From: Chlamydomonas reinhardtii
Lineage: Eukaryota > Chlorophyta > Chlorophyceae > Chlamydomonadales > Chlamydomonadaceae
Assembly: GCF_000002595.2 (NCBI RefSeq)
Contig: NC_057011.1
Location: 55,497 to 119,496, forward strand
Direction: 5' to 3'
Length of the DNA: 64,000 bases
Shown here: piece by piece, positions 1 to 10,400 of the stretch
How positions within the stretch are numbered: the first letter of the stretch is position 1
Layout of the letters: the number at the start of each line of letters is the position of its first letter
Position numbers and translations under genes: made by a program
Notes under the pieces: generated by a model
Seen by the model: the letters and a program-made list of their open reading frames with translations, nothing else
Told to the model about the DNA's origin: nothing
The model's database searches: none

Positions 1-840
1 CTCGCCCTGCCCTCACCCTTCCCTAGCTCCTCCCTCGCCCTCGCTCTCCTCTTTCCCTGCCCTCGGCCCGCGCTCGCCCCGCCTTTGCCCAGCGCTTGCC
101 CGGCCCTCGCCCCACCCTCGCCCCGCTCTTAATCTCACTCTCGCCCCTCGCTCGCCAAGCCCTTGCCCACCTCTCACCCTCCCCTCACCCTGCCCTCGCC
201 CTCGCCTTGCCATTGCCCCGTCCCCGCCCGGCTCTCGCCCTGCCATCACCCTTCCTTCGTTCCTCCCTTGTCCTCGCTCTCTTCGTGCCCTGCACTCACC
301 CTGCCTGCGCATAGCTCTTACCCTCGCCCCGCGCTAGCCCTGCCCGTGCCCAGCGCGTGCTCTGCTCCCGCCCTTTCCGCGCGAAGCTCTTACCCTCGCC
401 CCGCCCTCGCCCGCCCTCGCCCCACTTTGCCCCTGCCTGTGCCCCTGCCTTTGCCCCGCCCTCGCCACACGCCCTGTACTCATCCTTCCCTACTGCCTCG
501 CCCTCGCCCGCCCCGTGCCCTGCCCTCGCCCAGCTTTCGCCCTGCCCTCACCCTTCCCTCGCTCCTCCCTCGCCCCTCCCTCTCGCCGTGCCCTGCCCTC
601 GCCCCGCACTCGCCCGGCCCTCACCCTCGCCCCGCCCTCGCCCTGCCCTACCTTTCGCCCTGCCTTCGCCCGGCCGTCACCCTCGCCCCGCCCTCGCACC
701 ACCCTCGCCCCGCCTACGCCCCGCCCTCAATCTCGCCCCGCCTTCGCCCAGCCCTTGCCCCGCCCTCACCCTCCCCTCACCCTGCCCTCGCTTTCGCCCT
801 GCCCTTGCCCTGCCCTTGCCCAGCCCTTGCATCCTTCCTG
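1..840. repeat. C-rich minisatellite (CCCTCGCCCTGCC-like units)
   Basis: The first 840 bases are almost wholly built from short, imperfect units such as CCCTCGCC, CCCTGCC and CCCAGCC, with larger blocks that recur (for example blocks containing CACCCTTCCCT and GCTCCTCCCTCGCCC occur more than once). The strand is extremely rich in C and T. Long open frames exist in several frames on both strands, but they encode only Pro/Ala/Leu or Gly/Arg/Glu low complexity and follow from the repeat, so none is called a gene. The repeat runs off the left edge of the window. Confidence 0.85.
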
Positions 841-2463
841 AAAGCTGAGCTACGGCCCCCTCAAGCCAGCTGGACTTGTCCCAAGTTCGTCTGTCATCAG
901 ACGGAGACGCCCCGAAATCGCTGAGATTGTTTTGGAAAGACCCTCCAAAATTGCCCACCATGCGGCGACACCCTCCAGAACGGCCCCAGAGCTGGAAGCG
1001 CTCATCGCCTTACGAACCTTGGAGTTCAATAAGGTGATAAGCAAGTTGGTATGAGTATGCGTTGTTGTGGTCTTTGGCTTGACGCGACAGCGACGGCGAT
1101 CAGAGGAGAGACCTCAGATAGTATCACTAGAATAGCGAGAATAGCGCAGCGCAGCTTGAACCAGGAAAACTTGCTCGCAGCCGGTCGGCAAGTCGCGATG
1201 GCCGCGGGGCGTGAGCCCACGTCCATATTTCTCAGTATGCTATAGTAAAAGGTATCCTTAAAACATTTCAAAGTTACCTAGGCGAAAAGGCCTGGAATTA
1301 GCGAGATGGACCTCACGCGGGACCAGTCCCCAGCGGTCCCATTGGGCCTCTTTCCAGTCGATTTAGTGGCGCCCCCTTTAGAATGCTCCGCCGCAGTACC
1401 GCTGCCTTGTGGGATTGCAATAATAACACTAAATATACCAGGAAACAAATCGGGGCGGAGTAAAGCCAAGGTCGGATTTTGCGACCTGGTCGGGGACTGC
1501 CTTTCCCAAGGGGTGACACGCGGCAAACACCCAGCAAGCCAACTGACAGGCCTTCGTCGCTATTAGCCTAAAACAACAAGGTTAGCAAGCATTTAGCATC
1601 GCAGAGGAAGAAGCCCACTAAAGTCTGCGCCAGGGCAGAGGGCAGGTCCACTCCCATGAAAATTTGGGCGAGTCGTCAAAGTGCGCGTTCGGCCGCGCTA
1701 ATCTATAGATTTAATACCCATTAGCAAAGTAGTCTATGGCACCCGGGGCTATATCGTGGGCGTTCCTGAGTTCATTCCCGCCTCGTCGCGGGTCGGGGCC
1801 GAGCCCATGCTGAGCGTCCGCCCAGCGCCACCGCGCTTGTTTTTACAAATGACGCCCGGCACTGGGTCTTGCAACGATATAAACTACAACTCCTGCGCGC
1901 TAGATTGCAAAAACGGGCAAACGTAAGGAAGATGGCGCGCATGCTCTGACAAAATGATGTAGACCAGGGCACAAGTGGTGCTCTGGGGGCAAGCGCCGGC
2001 CCTATCTGTCTCCTTATAACATATGGATACTATAACTGGCGCGTGCCGGGGCGTGCGGGCGAGCACAAGGGTCTGCCAAGTAAGTCTCCGGGCTGGGTGC
2101 CACGGGCACACAGCTGCCGCGGCGCTTGGCCTTCCCCGAGCTCCCCGACACGTTCCCTTGCCGCGTTGGGCCACGCAACCCGGTTCTGCCTCGTGGCCGA
2201 CATATTATCGAACACATTTTGTTACATGCATGTTGGCCGCACGCCTTGTCGGTGTATAAACCGCTTAGGCAGGTAGGAACCTCCTCGTCACGCCTCATCA
2301 GCTAGCACGCAGCCGCGCGCGCAGCCTGATCTCCCATGCCTCCACGCTAAGCCATTCTTTCTTACGAGTGCATCAATTAATGCTTAATTGTTCATGGAAG
2401 AATGCATTTAGCTAGCACTGTGGGCATGCATGCGCATGCGTGCCATCTACACGTACGCTACTA
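841..2463. other. Intergenic, no gene recognised
   Basis: This stretch of average composition has no long open frame with recognisable content. TATA-like strings (GATATAAA near 1880, GTATAAAC near 2252) and a perfect 7-bp-arm palindrome (CAATTAA-TGC-TTAATTG, 2374-2390) are visible, but nothing links them to a gene. A weak chance remains that a short exon of a neighbouring gene lies here. Confidence 0.5.
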
Positions 2464-3570
2464 CTATGCGCGCGCACGCTTAGCTTGGCGTGGCTGCAAC
2501 GCCTGCTGCTGCAGAGGCAGCAGGTTGGTGATGTCGCCCAAGCCCGTGCGGGTGCGCCGGGGCTGCTGCTGCTCCTGTTGCTGCATGGTGTAGCCAAAGA
2601 TTTCCGTCATTGACGTGTCTGGGTCTTCTGTCCGCGTGGCCACTCCGCGCATGGAAGTAGCACCCATGACTGCCGCCGCCTCTGCCACACCCAGCAGTGC
2701 GCCTCCTGCCACGGGGCCTCCGTGGTACCAGGTGCCTGCTGTTGCGTTAGCCATTGCTGTATGCTGTGGTACCTGGAAGGCGCTACCTGGCGGCTCCAGG
2801 GTTGTGCCGGCAAAGGTACCATCCAAGAAAAAGGGTGCGGCTGGCTGCGTGGGCAGTGCTGATGGCCACATAGGCTGCTGTAGCTGGGAGAAGGCAGAAG
2901 GAGCTAGCAGGTTCGTTGCAGGAAGATATGGTAGTGCCTGCTGCATCATACCACCCGCTGCGGTCATAAATGCGCCCCCTTGCTGTGTGTCCGCCAGTGG
3001 CAAGAATGCTGAGATGTCAGCGAGTGGATGAATTGCTGTCACTGCTGCTGCTTCCGCTGCTGTCTGCACCGGCAGAGGGGGCGGCTGTAGCAGTGTGACG
3101 GCAGGGTTCTTGCGTGGCCTGCCGCGTCCACGCTTCAACGGGGGCGCTGCTGTTTGCAGTGTGTCGTTGTCCGCAGCGGTAGTGGCAGCCATAGCACCGA
3201 TCATAGGCTCCACGGCTACTGGTGCTGCTGCTTTCTGCTTCTTTGCCTCCTGCGCTGCGCGTGCGGCATCAGCTTTGCGTGCCTCTCGTAGCGCCTGTTG
3301 GTCCGCCACGTCTTTATCTGCCATGATCTTCAGGTGCCGCACAAGCGATTGTAGACTGGCGTGTACGTACTTGTCGATCAGTAGCTGCTGCAGCCACCGG
3401 AGCTGGTTGTAAGCGAGCATATGTATGACACCGGGTAGGACATCCGAGGCGCGGGTACGCGAAAAACGTGCAGGCCGGGACCGGGCGCGAAACATGCGAA
3501 TTCCCGCACACGAATTGCGTCCACATATGCGCGCCGTTTGGGCTGCAAACTTGGGCTGCGCCCAACCCAT
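2464..3570 (-). CDS. Putative AT-hook protein, function unknown
   Basis: A single open frame of 368 codons runs on the minus strand from ATG at 3570 to TAG at 2464. Residues about 60-110 form a charged helix rich in Ala, Lys and Asp. They are followed near residues 145-154 by an AT-hook (KRGRGRPRKN), the minor-groove motif that binds A/T-rich DNA. The rest is rich in Ala, Pro and Gln, with a basic C-terminus (RQAKRARA). It is more complex and less repetitive than the shadow frames around it, which supports real coding. Introns were not needed, but the N-terminus is uncertain: an internal ATG near 3420 is an alternative start. The neighbourhood holds mobile-element debris, so it may be a gene captured from or left by a transposon rather than a host gene. 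I do not recognise a family beyond the AT-hook. Confidence 0.45.
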   Translation of the reverse strand: MGWAQPKFAAQTARICGRNSCAGIRMFRARSRPARFSRTRASDVLPGVIHMLAYNQLRWLQQLLIDKYVHASLQSLVRHLKIMADKDVADQQALREARKADAARAAQEAKKQKAAAPVAVEPMIGAMAATTAADNDTLQTAAPPLKRGRGRPRKNPAVTLLQPPPLPVQTAAEAAAVTAIHPLADISAFLPLADTQQGGAFMTAAGGMMQQALPYLPATNLLAPSAFSQLQQPMWPSALPTQPAAPFFLDGTFAGTTLEPPGSAFQVPQHTAMANATAGTWYHGGPVAGGALLGVAEAAAVMGATSMRGVATRTEDPDTSMTEIFGYTMQQQEQQQPRRTRTGLGDITNLLPLQQQALQPRQAKRARA

Positions 3571-4403
3571 ATGCCCTAGATAGAACTTTTGGAGCTGTCG
3601 GAATTATATCGGCCAGCCCGGACAAGAGCGGACATCAGCGGTTCCATGCGCGCGCGCCGGGGCAGCTCCAGGACGCGCCAGATTCAGGCACGCCGCGTCT
3701 GTGTGCTTGAGAGACCGCATACAACAGATGGGCGGCCGCTGGCATGTGAAAATACGGCCCTACCAGCCAGTCGACATGGTGCGATGCTCCCGCACAAGAA
3801 CCCTGTCGCGCAATCGCTCGTTATTGCTCTTCCGACCCGGCAAACAAGCCTTACGTGAGGTCTAGTTAGAACTTTTGCGGTCGGGAATTTCTTAGCGGCG
3901 CTGCGCTGTGCGCTGCCGGTCCAATCGCCAAACCGCTCGCGGAACTAGTCTCCCCGCTCCCTCGCTGGGCCCGTTAAGAAATTCCCGTCGCGACAGACTG
4001 GTCGGTATGGTAGCAAGGATTGCATTATGCCTGGCTGGGGCATCTAATTGCGCGCGCCGAGCACCTGCACGCGACACATGCTCACCGCGCACAGCCAAAG
4101 CAGCGCCACAAGTCCGCTCCGAAAGCTAGGGGCTTTCATACGTACTTCCTAAGACTATGATGGTTGTTTGGAACCGATAGGGACAGCTAGGGCCGTGGAA
4201 GTCGGCCGGTCGGTCGGTTCAGTCGCGATTGGACATGGTGGGACGCAGGGCGGCGAGTTTAATGCTAGGCCCCGGGGCGGGGACGTTCTAAGTACATGAA
4301 TGGCCGAAAACCGCGGCCGAAGCAGCAAAGCACGGTGGTCGCCCGGTTTCGGCCCCATCGCGATGGGAGTGGACCTGCCCTCTGCCCTGGTCTGCGCCAC
4401 TAA
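3571..4403. other. Intergenic, no gene recognised
   Basis: No coding signal was seen. The stretch contains the inverted repeat at 3883-3986 listed separately. A short sequence (TAGAACTTTTG, near 3582) recurs close to the left arm of that repeat as TTAGAACTTTTG near 3867. Confidence 0.5.
3883..3986. repeat. Short inverted repeat, possible tiny MITE
   Basis: The left arm GGGAATTTCTTAGCGG begins at 3883. The right arm, read on the other strand from 3986, is GGGAATTTCTTAACGG, so 15 of 16 positions match. The bases just outside both ends are GTC, compatible with a 3-bp target-site duplication. The 104-bp size and absence of coding fit a miniature inverted-repeat element, but a single copy with such short arms could also be chance or a hairpin. 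Confidence 0.4.
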
Positions 4404-4870
4404 CAGGATGTTTCCACACGGCGGTCACTTACTAGGTCGGCGAGGGCCTAGTGGTAGTGTAGTGGGCCGCTAGTGGTCGCCGTTTCCTGGGCGTCCACTA
4501 GCTCCAAACTTGCAATCAAGTTCAAAAGAGAAGGCCCAACTCTACGATTTTCTGTCTTGTTTGAACATATATCAATAAAGATGGACGAACGTAAACTACT
4601 TCTCTTGTGCATGCTGCCTTTGCTGGTGCAAAATATGAGCTTCTTGCTCTTGGACTCTTCAGGAACCAGTGGCGATTTGTCCCATATCTTCAATGCTATC
4701 GACATTTTGAACAGAGCTATTACCCTTGTTGAGTCGAACCCGCACAACTTTCGCGTGTATCAGTCGCCATGGTGGGTGGCTCCTCGACCGACCGACCTCT
4801 TCAACCACTTCGTTCTGGACGCTTGGCCTGAGGAAATCGCCCCAAGTTAGTGGCGAGTGGAAACATCCTG
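4404..4870. mobile_element. PIF/Harbinger-type non-autonomous DNA transposon
   Basis: The element is bounded by perfect 14-bp terminal inverted repeats: CAGGATGTTTCCAC at 4404, and its complement ending at 4870. A TAA trinucleotide flanks both ends (4401-4403 and 4871-4873). The TWA target duplication with short inverted repeats is typical of PIF/Harbinger elements. The interior is visibly less GC-rich than its surroundings and contains a plus-strand frame at 4473-4850 (125 residues). Its C-terminal part resembles the start of a Harbinger transposase (tryptophan and acidic residues in a YQSPWW...DAWPEE arrangement). The frame ends almost at the right repeat, so no DDE catalytic core is present and the copy cannot be autonomous. 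Family assignment rests on the duplication and repeat structure; the transposase likeness is an inference. Confidence 0.72.
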
Positions 4871-7436
4871 TAAATGGCTAAAGTCCGCACTGGAAAGAGG
4901 CCCATTCCCAAGGAGTCCAGGCTGTGGAAGCATGAGCATGAGCATTTTACATGGGTTCGAGTCCTTGCGGCCTCACTAACTCCAATGAGTCCGGAGGCGC
5001 TATGAGAAACAACCAAAAGGCAGAGAATCATGTATCGTCTAAGGATACCAAGCTTCTTTCGCAGCCGCTTCACCGAAACCGCGTACAGGTAGGCAGCCAA
5101 CTTCTCAACGTTCGTGCCAAGCATTGCTGCCTTCATGTCATTACCAGAGATACCCGCAGCCAACCTAAGGCTTGCGTATTTAATGCAATCCAACAAAACG
5201 CGCCCTGCACCTCGACTTCCACACATGGTGTAGGCCGCCCATTCTACACCAGGTGTAGAAATTGCTCAAAGTGCTCGACATAACAGCTGTAGTGCTGAGG
5301 GCGAAGCCGAACGCATTGACATGCTTGGCGAAGCTGGGAAGCGCAGCTGAAGGCCTCTTGGCAAGCATTGCTGCTGCGAAGCCCCCACGTAATCGCTAGT
5401 GCTGGACGCTGCACTGATGGAGCTGCCGGCGGAACTTGACACGCTGCTCGGTGCAGGCAGCGTGTCCTTAGCCCCGGCCACCCTCCAGGCGCCGCAAGCG
5501 CGCCCCGTTGGCGCGCGGAGGCTGTTGAGGGTCAAGCTGTTGAGGGTCACCTGAGCCCCGACGCCGCTGCGCAAGGCGATGAAAGCATCCTGATGCATTT
5601 CGTTTTTTAATCTCATAAAATATATCAAAGCCTGTGGTTATTTTTACGCTGTCGCAGCCTGGTGAACTCCTGAGTTTTGCCGGAATTTTGCCCGAGTTTC
5701 GGCTGCGTTTCTCGTGAGTTTCCGCCGAGTTTCCGCCGAGTTCCCCTGCGCTCCGCCCGCGCGTGCACACCAGCGACTACAGCGACTCTCATGCACTCCA
5801 GCGAGTCCCACCCGCACTGCAGCCCAACCGTCAACTGTGTGAAACCCGTGTGCGCCCAGAGGCAGCTCATGGAAACCGGGTCAGCCCCATGAGTCTCTCT
5901 GAGCTTACACGCAGCTCATACACGCAGCTTCCCAGATGGCGCGCGCACAACTATGCACTATTGCACTCCCACCCACGCGACGCGCCAACCGCCAGCTTCC
6001 GCCGTGCTCCACCGTACTCAGACGTAGCTTCCCAAACGCGTGCGCGCTCAACTGCCAGCTCCCACTCGCGCGCCTGCCGACTAGCGCAAACTGCCTGTGT
6101 GCGTCACTACAGTCAGGTCGCTTCCGAGCCGGGCCGCCGTACAACTACCTGCTCACACTCGCGCAGCTGCCGACTGCCACGCTACCTCCTGTACGGCTGA
6201 GGGGGGTGGGGGTGCCGTACACGAGTTAGTTGGGGGTTAGTCGGAGCTGTCCCAGGATGAAGGTTTATCTATTTTTTGTGCGCGCAGGGGGTTCCTCCCC
6301 TGGGTCGATCACCCGCAGCTCCGAGTCTGGCTTAGCGCCACGTACGCCGCTTCCGCGCGCTGTTGCCGCCTCAGCATGCCCTGCACAGTGCCAGCCCGCT
6401 GGGTCCCCACCCCCCGTGCTGCTGCATATCCGGGTGCACGTGTCGATTGGCGGCGAGTGACGTGACTAGTTTGTTAGCTGCGGGTTAGCACGGACTGTGC
6501 ACCCCACCCAACCGGCCATGTCCGGATTTGCGGGGATGCCAAAGGCCCCCAACATAGAGGCGTGTGCTTAGTAGGCGCCCGCGTCAAGGTGGCTGGGTTG
6601 ATAACGACCCGGGATCAGCCCTTTTCCTGCCATAAGGCAGCCACCTCCTTGTTTGCGCACTTGCCTCTAGCTAACTACACACGCCAAACTCATACCCCAA
6701 ACTACTGAAGGTGCCAGGCAGAGTAGCTGCAGCGCGTGTAAAGCACTGCTAGCGCAAGCAGCCGAACCATATCTCCAACATGGGTGACGGTCGCGTGGCC
6801 AGTTACGGCACGGCACTAAGGCGTCACCGCGTTAGCCGGGCTCGAAGTCGTAAGTTGACTCGTGCGCGCCGCTACTGTTCGGGGACGTGTTTACCGTATG
6901 CCTTGTGGGACGCGAGCGCAATAAGACTCACCGCATACGGGCAAGACGAATAGCAGGATTGCACGTGTGTACGAGGACAGCTCAGCCAGGACTGGCCAGG
7001 ACCGTATGGGGGCACTACTGGGGCGCCTGACAAAGCCCCAAACACCGCCCTGCACTGCTGCACAGCCAGCCAGTACCGTCCATCTGTGTCTACGAACACG
7101 CCTTCCCAATGTCGCACCCCCGCAAGACCGCGACCCGATCCCTTAGCCCCACACGGCTGTGCTACTCCATGGTGGATTGGAGTTCGCCCGTGGTCGTGTT
7201 CAGATGGTTTCTGCGTGCATACATGCGCAGATTATCCCCTCGTACACTCACATCGACCGGTCTCCCCCACATGAGCCGCACCCCCGGCCCATCACACAGC
7301 ACGCCTGGCCCCCAGCGGTGCGGCCATCTGGCTGCCCACACACGCACACACACATACACACACACACACACACATCCAGATGTTTACGCGCTGCCGCTGC
7401 ATCTCGCCACCACTAGTGTGCGCCGCTGCAGTGCTC
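4871..7436. other. Intergenic, degenerate tandem repeats only
   Basis: No gene could be supported over 2.5 kb. Visible structure includes a doubled CTGTTGAGGGTCA near 5520-5550, a degenerate run of GAGTTT(C)CGCC-like units at about 5660-5750, a loosely repeated CGCAGCTTCCC/CGCGCGC pattern at about 5900-6190, and the CA microsatellite listed separately. The last part before 7437 should hold the 3' UTR of the protease gene, but no TGTAA signal on the minus strand was found close by. Confidence 0.5.
7337..7374. repeat. (CA)n microsatellite
   Basis: An almost uninterrupted CA dinucleotide run with two single-base interruptions lies about 60 bases downstream of the protease stop codon, probably inside its 3' UTR or just beyond it. 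Confidence 0.9.
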
Positions 7437-10400
7437 TCAGTGGGCCACTGCCGCCTGCGCCTGCGCCTCCTCCGCCGCCGCGGCCTCCACTAGTGCGAAC
7501 ACGGGGTCGGTGGTGATGCCGCAGTCGTTGCCCTTGCGGGTGATGCGAGCGTAGCTGGAGAGTGGGAGGAGGGTGGGGGGGGGGGGGGGGTAGAGGGCCA
7601 GAGAGGGAAAGGAGGAGGGGATGAGGGGGAGGCGGCGCAGGAGGACGAGGGGAGATTGACTAAAATATTGAAGATGGGGAGCAAGAAAGGCAGTCGAGGG
7701 GACTCCATCTGCCGCCCAGCTACCCGCAAATACGTACACACACGCCCTTGCCCCCGCGCAACTGCCGGCCCACCACACTCACCCGTCCATGCCCCAGTAC
7801 TTGCTCCACGAGTTCTTGATCAGCCAGTAGTCCACTCCCTGGGCCGTGGTGCCGTACCCCACCAGCAACACCACGTGGTCCATGGAGTCAGGGTCCTGCA
7901 GGGTGAACGGGAGGTAGGGGAGGGGCGAGGGGCGCGGCGTTGACAGGAGGGGGGGCAGGAAGACGGCAGGAAGACGTGTTTTGCAGAACTACAAACCAAG
8001 TAACCAACACCGGGGCGCGGTCTGCAATGTAAATCAGAACCTGCGGTGCTAAGAGCAATCTCGAGGAGGCTGATGGAATGCGGCCGAGTCCACAGCCTCC
8101 CCCGCCGGGCCCCGTCCCACCCCACTGCCCACCTCGCCGCACTCCTCGTTGTGGTAGACGCCCTCGGAGTAGAACTGCGGCAGGGGAGCGGAGGGGGGAG
8201 GCGCAGCTCATTCCCATACCTGCCAAGCGAAGACAGGGAGGCAGGCAGGTCAGGGGAGGCCTCCGTGTCCTCACCTTGAAGGGCACTCGCGCTGCGTTCA
8301 TGAGCACCGCCACGGGGCCGTGCAGGTATACAGCCTCCATCAGGGCGGACTCATCTGGGGGGTGGGTCCAGAAGGTAGTTCGGAGGGGGTTAGGGGTAAA
8401 AGGGGGAGCAATGCCGTACCGATCACTGAGCGGTCCCCAGCCCCAAGACCTAATGAGGCGAGCTCCAACCCCCACAATTCAGCCCCAGCCCCCCAGCTCC
8501 AGCCGCTCACCGCGTGGCGGCACGTTGACAAAGTCAGAGAAGCGCGCAACCAGAGGCGCCGCCGCTTTATTGCCACCCTTGCTCTTGCCGCCGATCTTGG
8601 CCGAAAAGCTGGCCGCAGACTTGGTGGCGGCTGTCGCGGCTGTTGCTGCTGCTGTGGTCCAGTTGGCGTCGGGTGTGGGCGTGGGCCCCCTGCACCAGCT
8701 GTTCTGGGCCAGGTAGGGGTAGTCGGCCTCCTGCGCAATGCCGCCGCCGTCAATGACGTAGGCCAGGGTGGGCTCTATGTAGCCGCCCATGCAGCCGTCG
8801 TTGCCGTAGTCCCAGGCGCAGTCCACCAGCTGCTGCTCGGACAGGGACAGAGACTGGCCTGTGTGTGTGTGTGTGGGGGGGGGGGGGGGACGATTGCCCG
8901 TGTGCAGGGTAGAGGGAGCAACAGGCATAGGTGAATGAGGTCAGGCGCTGTCTTGTGGTGATGGCACCGGGCATGTGGAGGCTGAGTTGCGAGTGCCCGG
9001 CGCCCTAACCCTCGCCTCCACTTCCACCACCACCACACACGCACACACACACGCGACCCGGCTGCTCACCAGTGGCCTTCCACCAGGCGCCCTGCAGCGC
9101 GCCCACCACGCCGAACGCCTGTGCAGCGCGGGAAGGCGAGGGCGGCGGGTTGAGGCGCGGAACAGGGCGGCGGTCAGGATGCGGCAGGTGGAAGCAGCCT
9201 GGCGGGATGGGGCTCCGGATGAGGGGGCCCGAGCATATACCCCTCCATACCCCCTACCCCTACCCCTCATGAATGGTGAGACACCCCCCCCCCCCCGCCC
9301 CCTGCCCCCGCCGCCCCCCGCCTCACCCAGCAGCTGCCGCAGGACACCTGGTCCTTCACCCCCGGCCCGTCCGCGCCACTGCCGCGCCAGTCCACCTCCG
9401 CCGGCAGCTCGCCGTCGGACAGCCGCCGGCGGTACACACGACCCAGAGCCCGACCACCACCGACCGCCCGCCGCTGCCGCCACAGCTGCTTGGCCGCCGT
9501 CAGGCCGCTACTGCCGGTGCTGCTGCCACTGCGGCTACTGCGGCTGCCCAGCCCCAGCGAGGTGGCTGCCCACTGGTCGTGGCTCATGTGCGCAAAGTGG
9601 TTGAGCGACAGCCGGTAGCGGGGGGAGGCAGGGGAGGGGGCGGCGCCCTCCAGCTGCCCCGCCAGTGTGTTGTGCGCCTCCACCAGCGCCGCATTGCGCT
9701 GCCAGGCCGAGGTGGCGGCCGCCTGCAGCGCCGCCAGCGCCTCGGAGGGGGTGGGGGCGGCTGCGGGGGGGGGGGGGATTGCAAGGATTGGTACAGAGAA
9801 GTGTAGCGAAGTAGACAGCAGGGGAGGGGAGCGAGGCGGCGGGACGCAAGTTAGGACTGGATGTTGCTGGAGCAGGTGCACAAGAGTCGTGAGCACGTGC
9901 GGGGAAACGTTGGGCTGCATTGAGTATGGGGAAGTACCAGTTATAGCAAGCACGCACAGGGATCAAACTAATCCACCGCTCCACACACCCAAATGACCCA
10001 CACCCGCTCACCGCCGCCCATGCGCACTGCCGGCAGCAGCATTGCCAGCTGTGCGGCCAGCCCAGAGCCCAGAGCGCCCGCCCGCCGCCCCTCCGCCGCC
10101 TCCGCCGCCTCCTTGCATGCCGGCGGCAGCTCGAATGCGGCTGCCGGGGGCGGCCGCGGCTTGAAGCGGGTGAACTCCACAATGTACTCGTCAAAGTGGG
10201 AGCCTGTGGGGGGCGGGGAAGAGGTGCGGGAGGTGGGGGACCGCGGGAGGTGGGGAACCGGGTACCCAACCCGGCCCCTGCTTGGGCGACTACACCGCAC
10301 CACACCACACGCCCCCTTGTCTGTGCACACGCCCCCTCCCCCACCCTACCCCCCACCCACCCGTGAGCACGTTGACCCCCAGCATGTGGAACCTCAGCGG

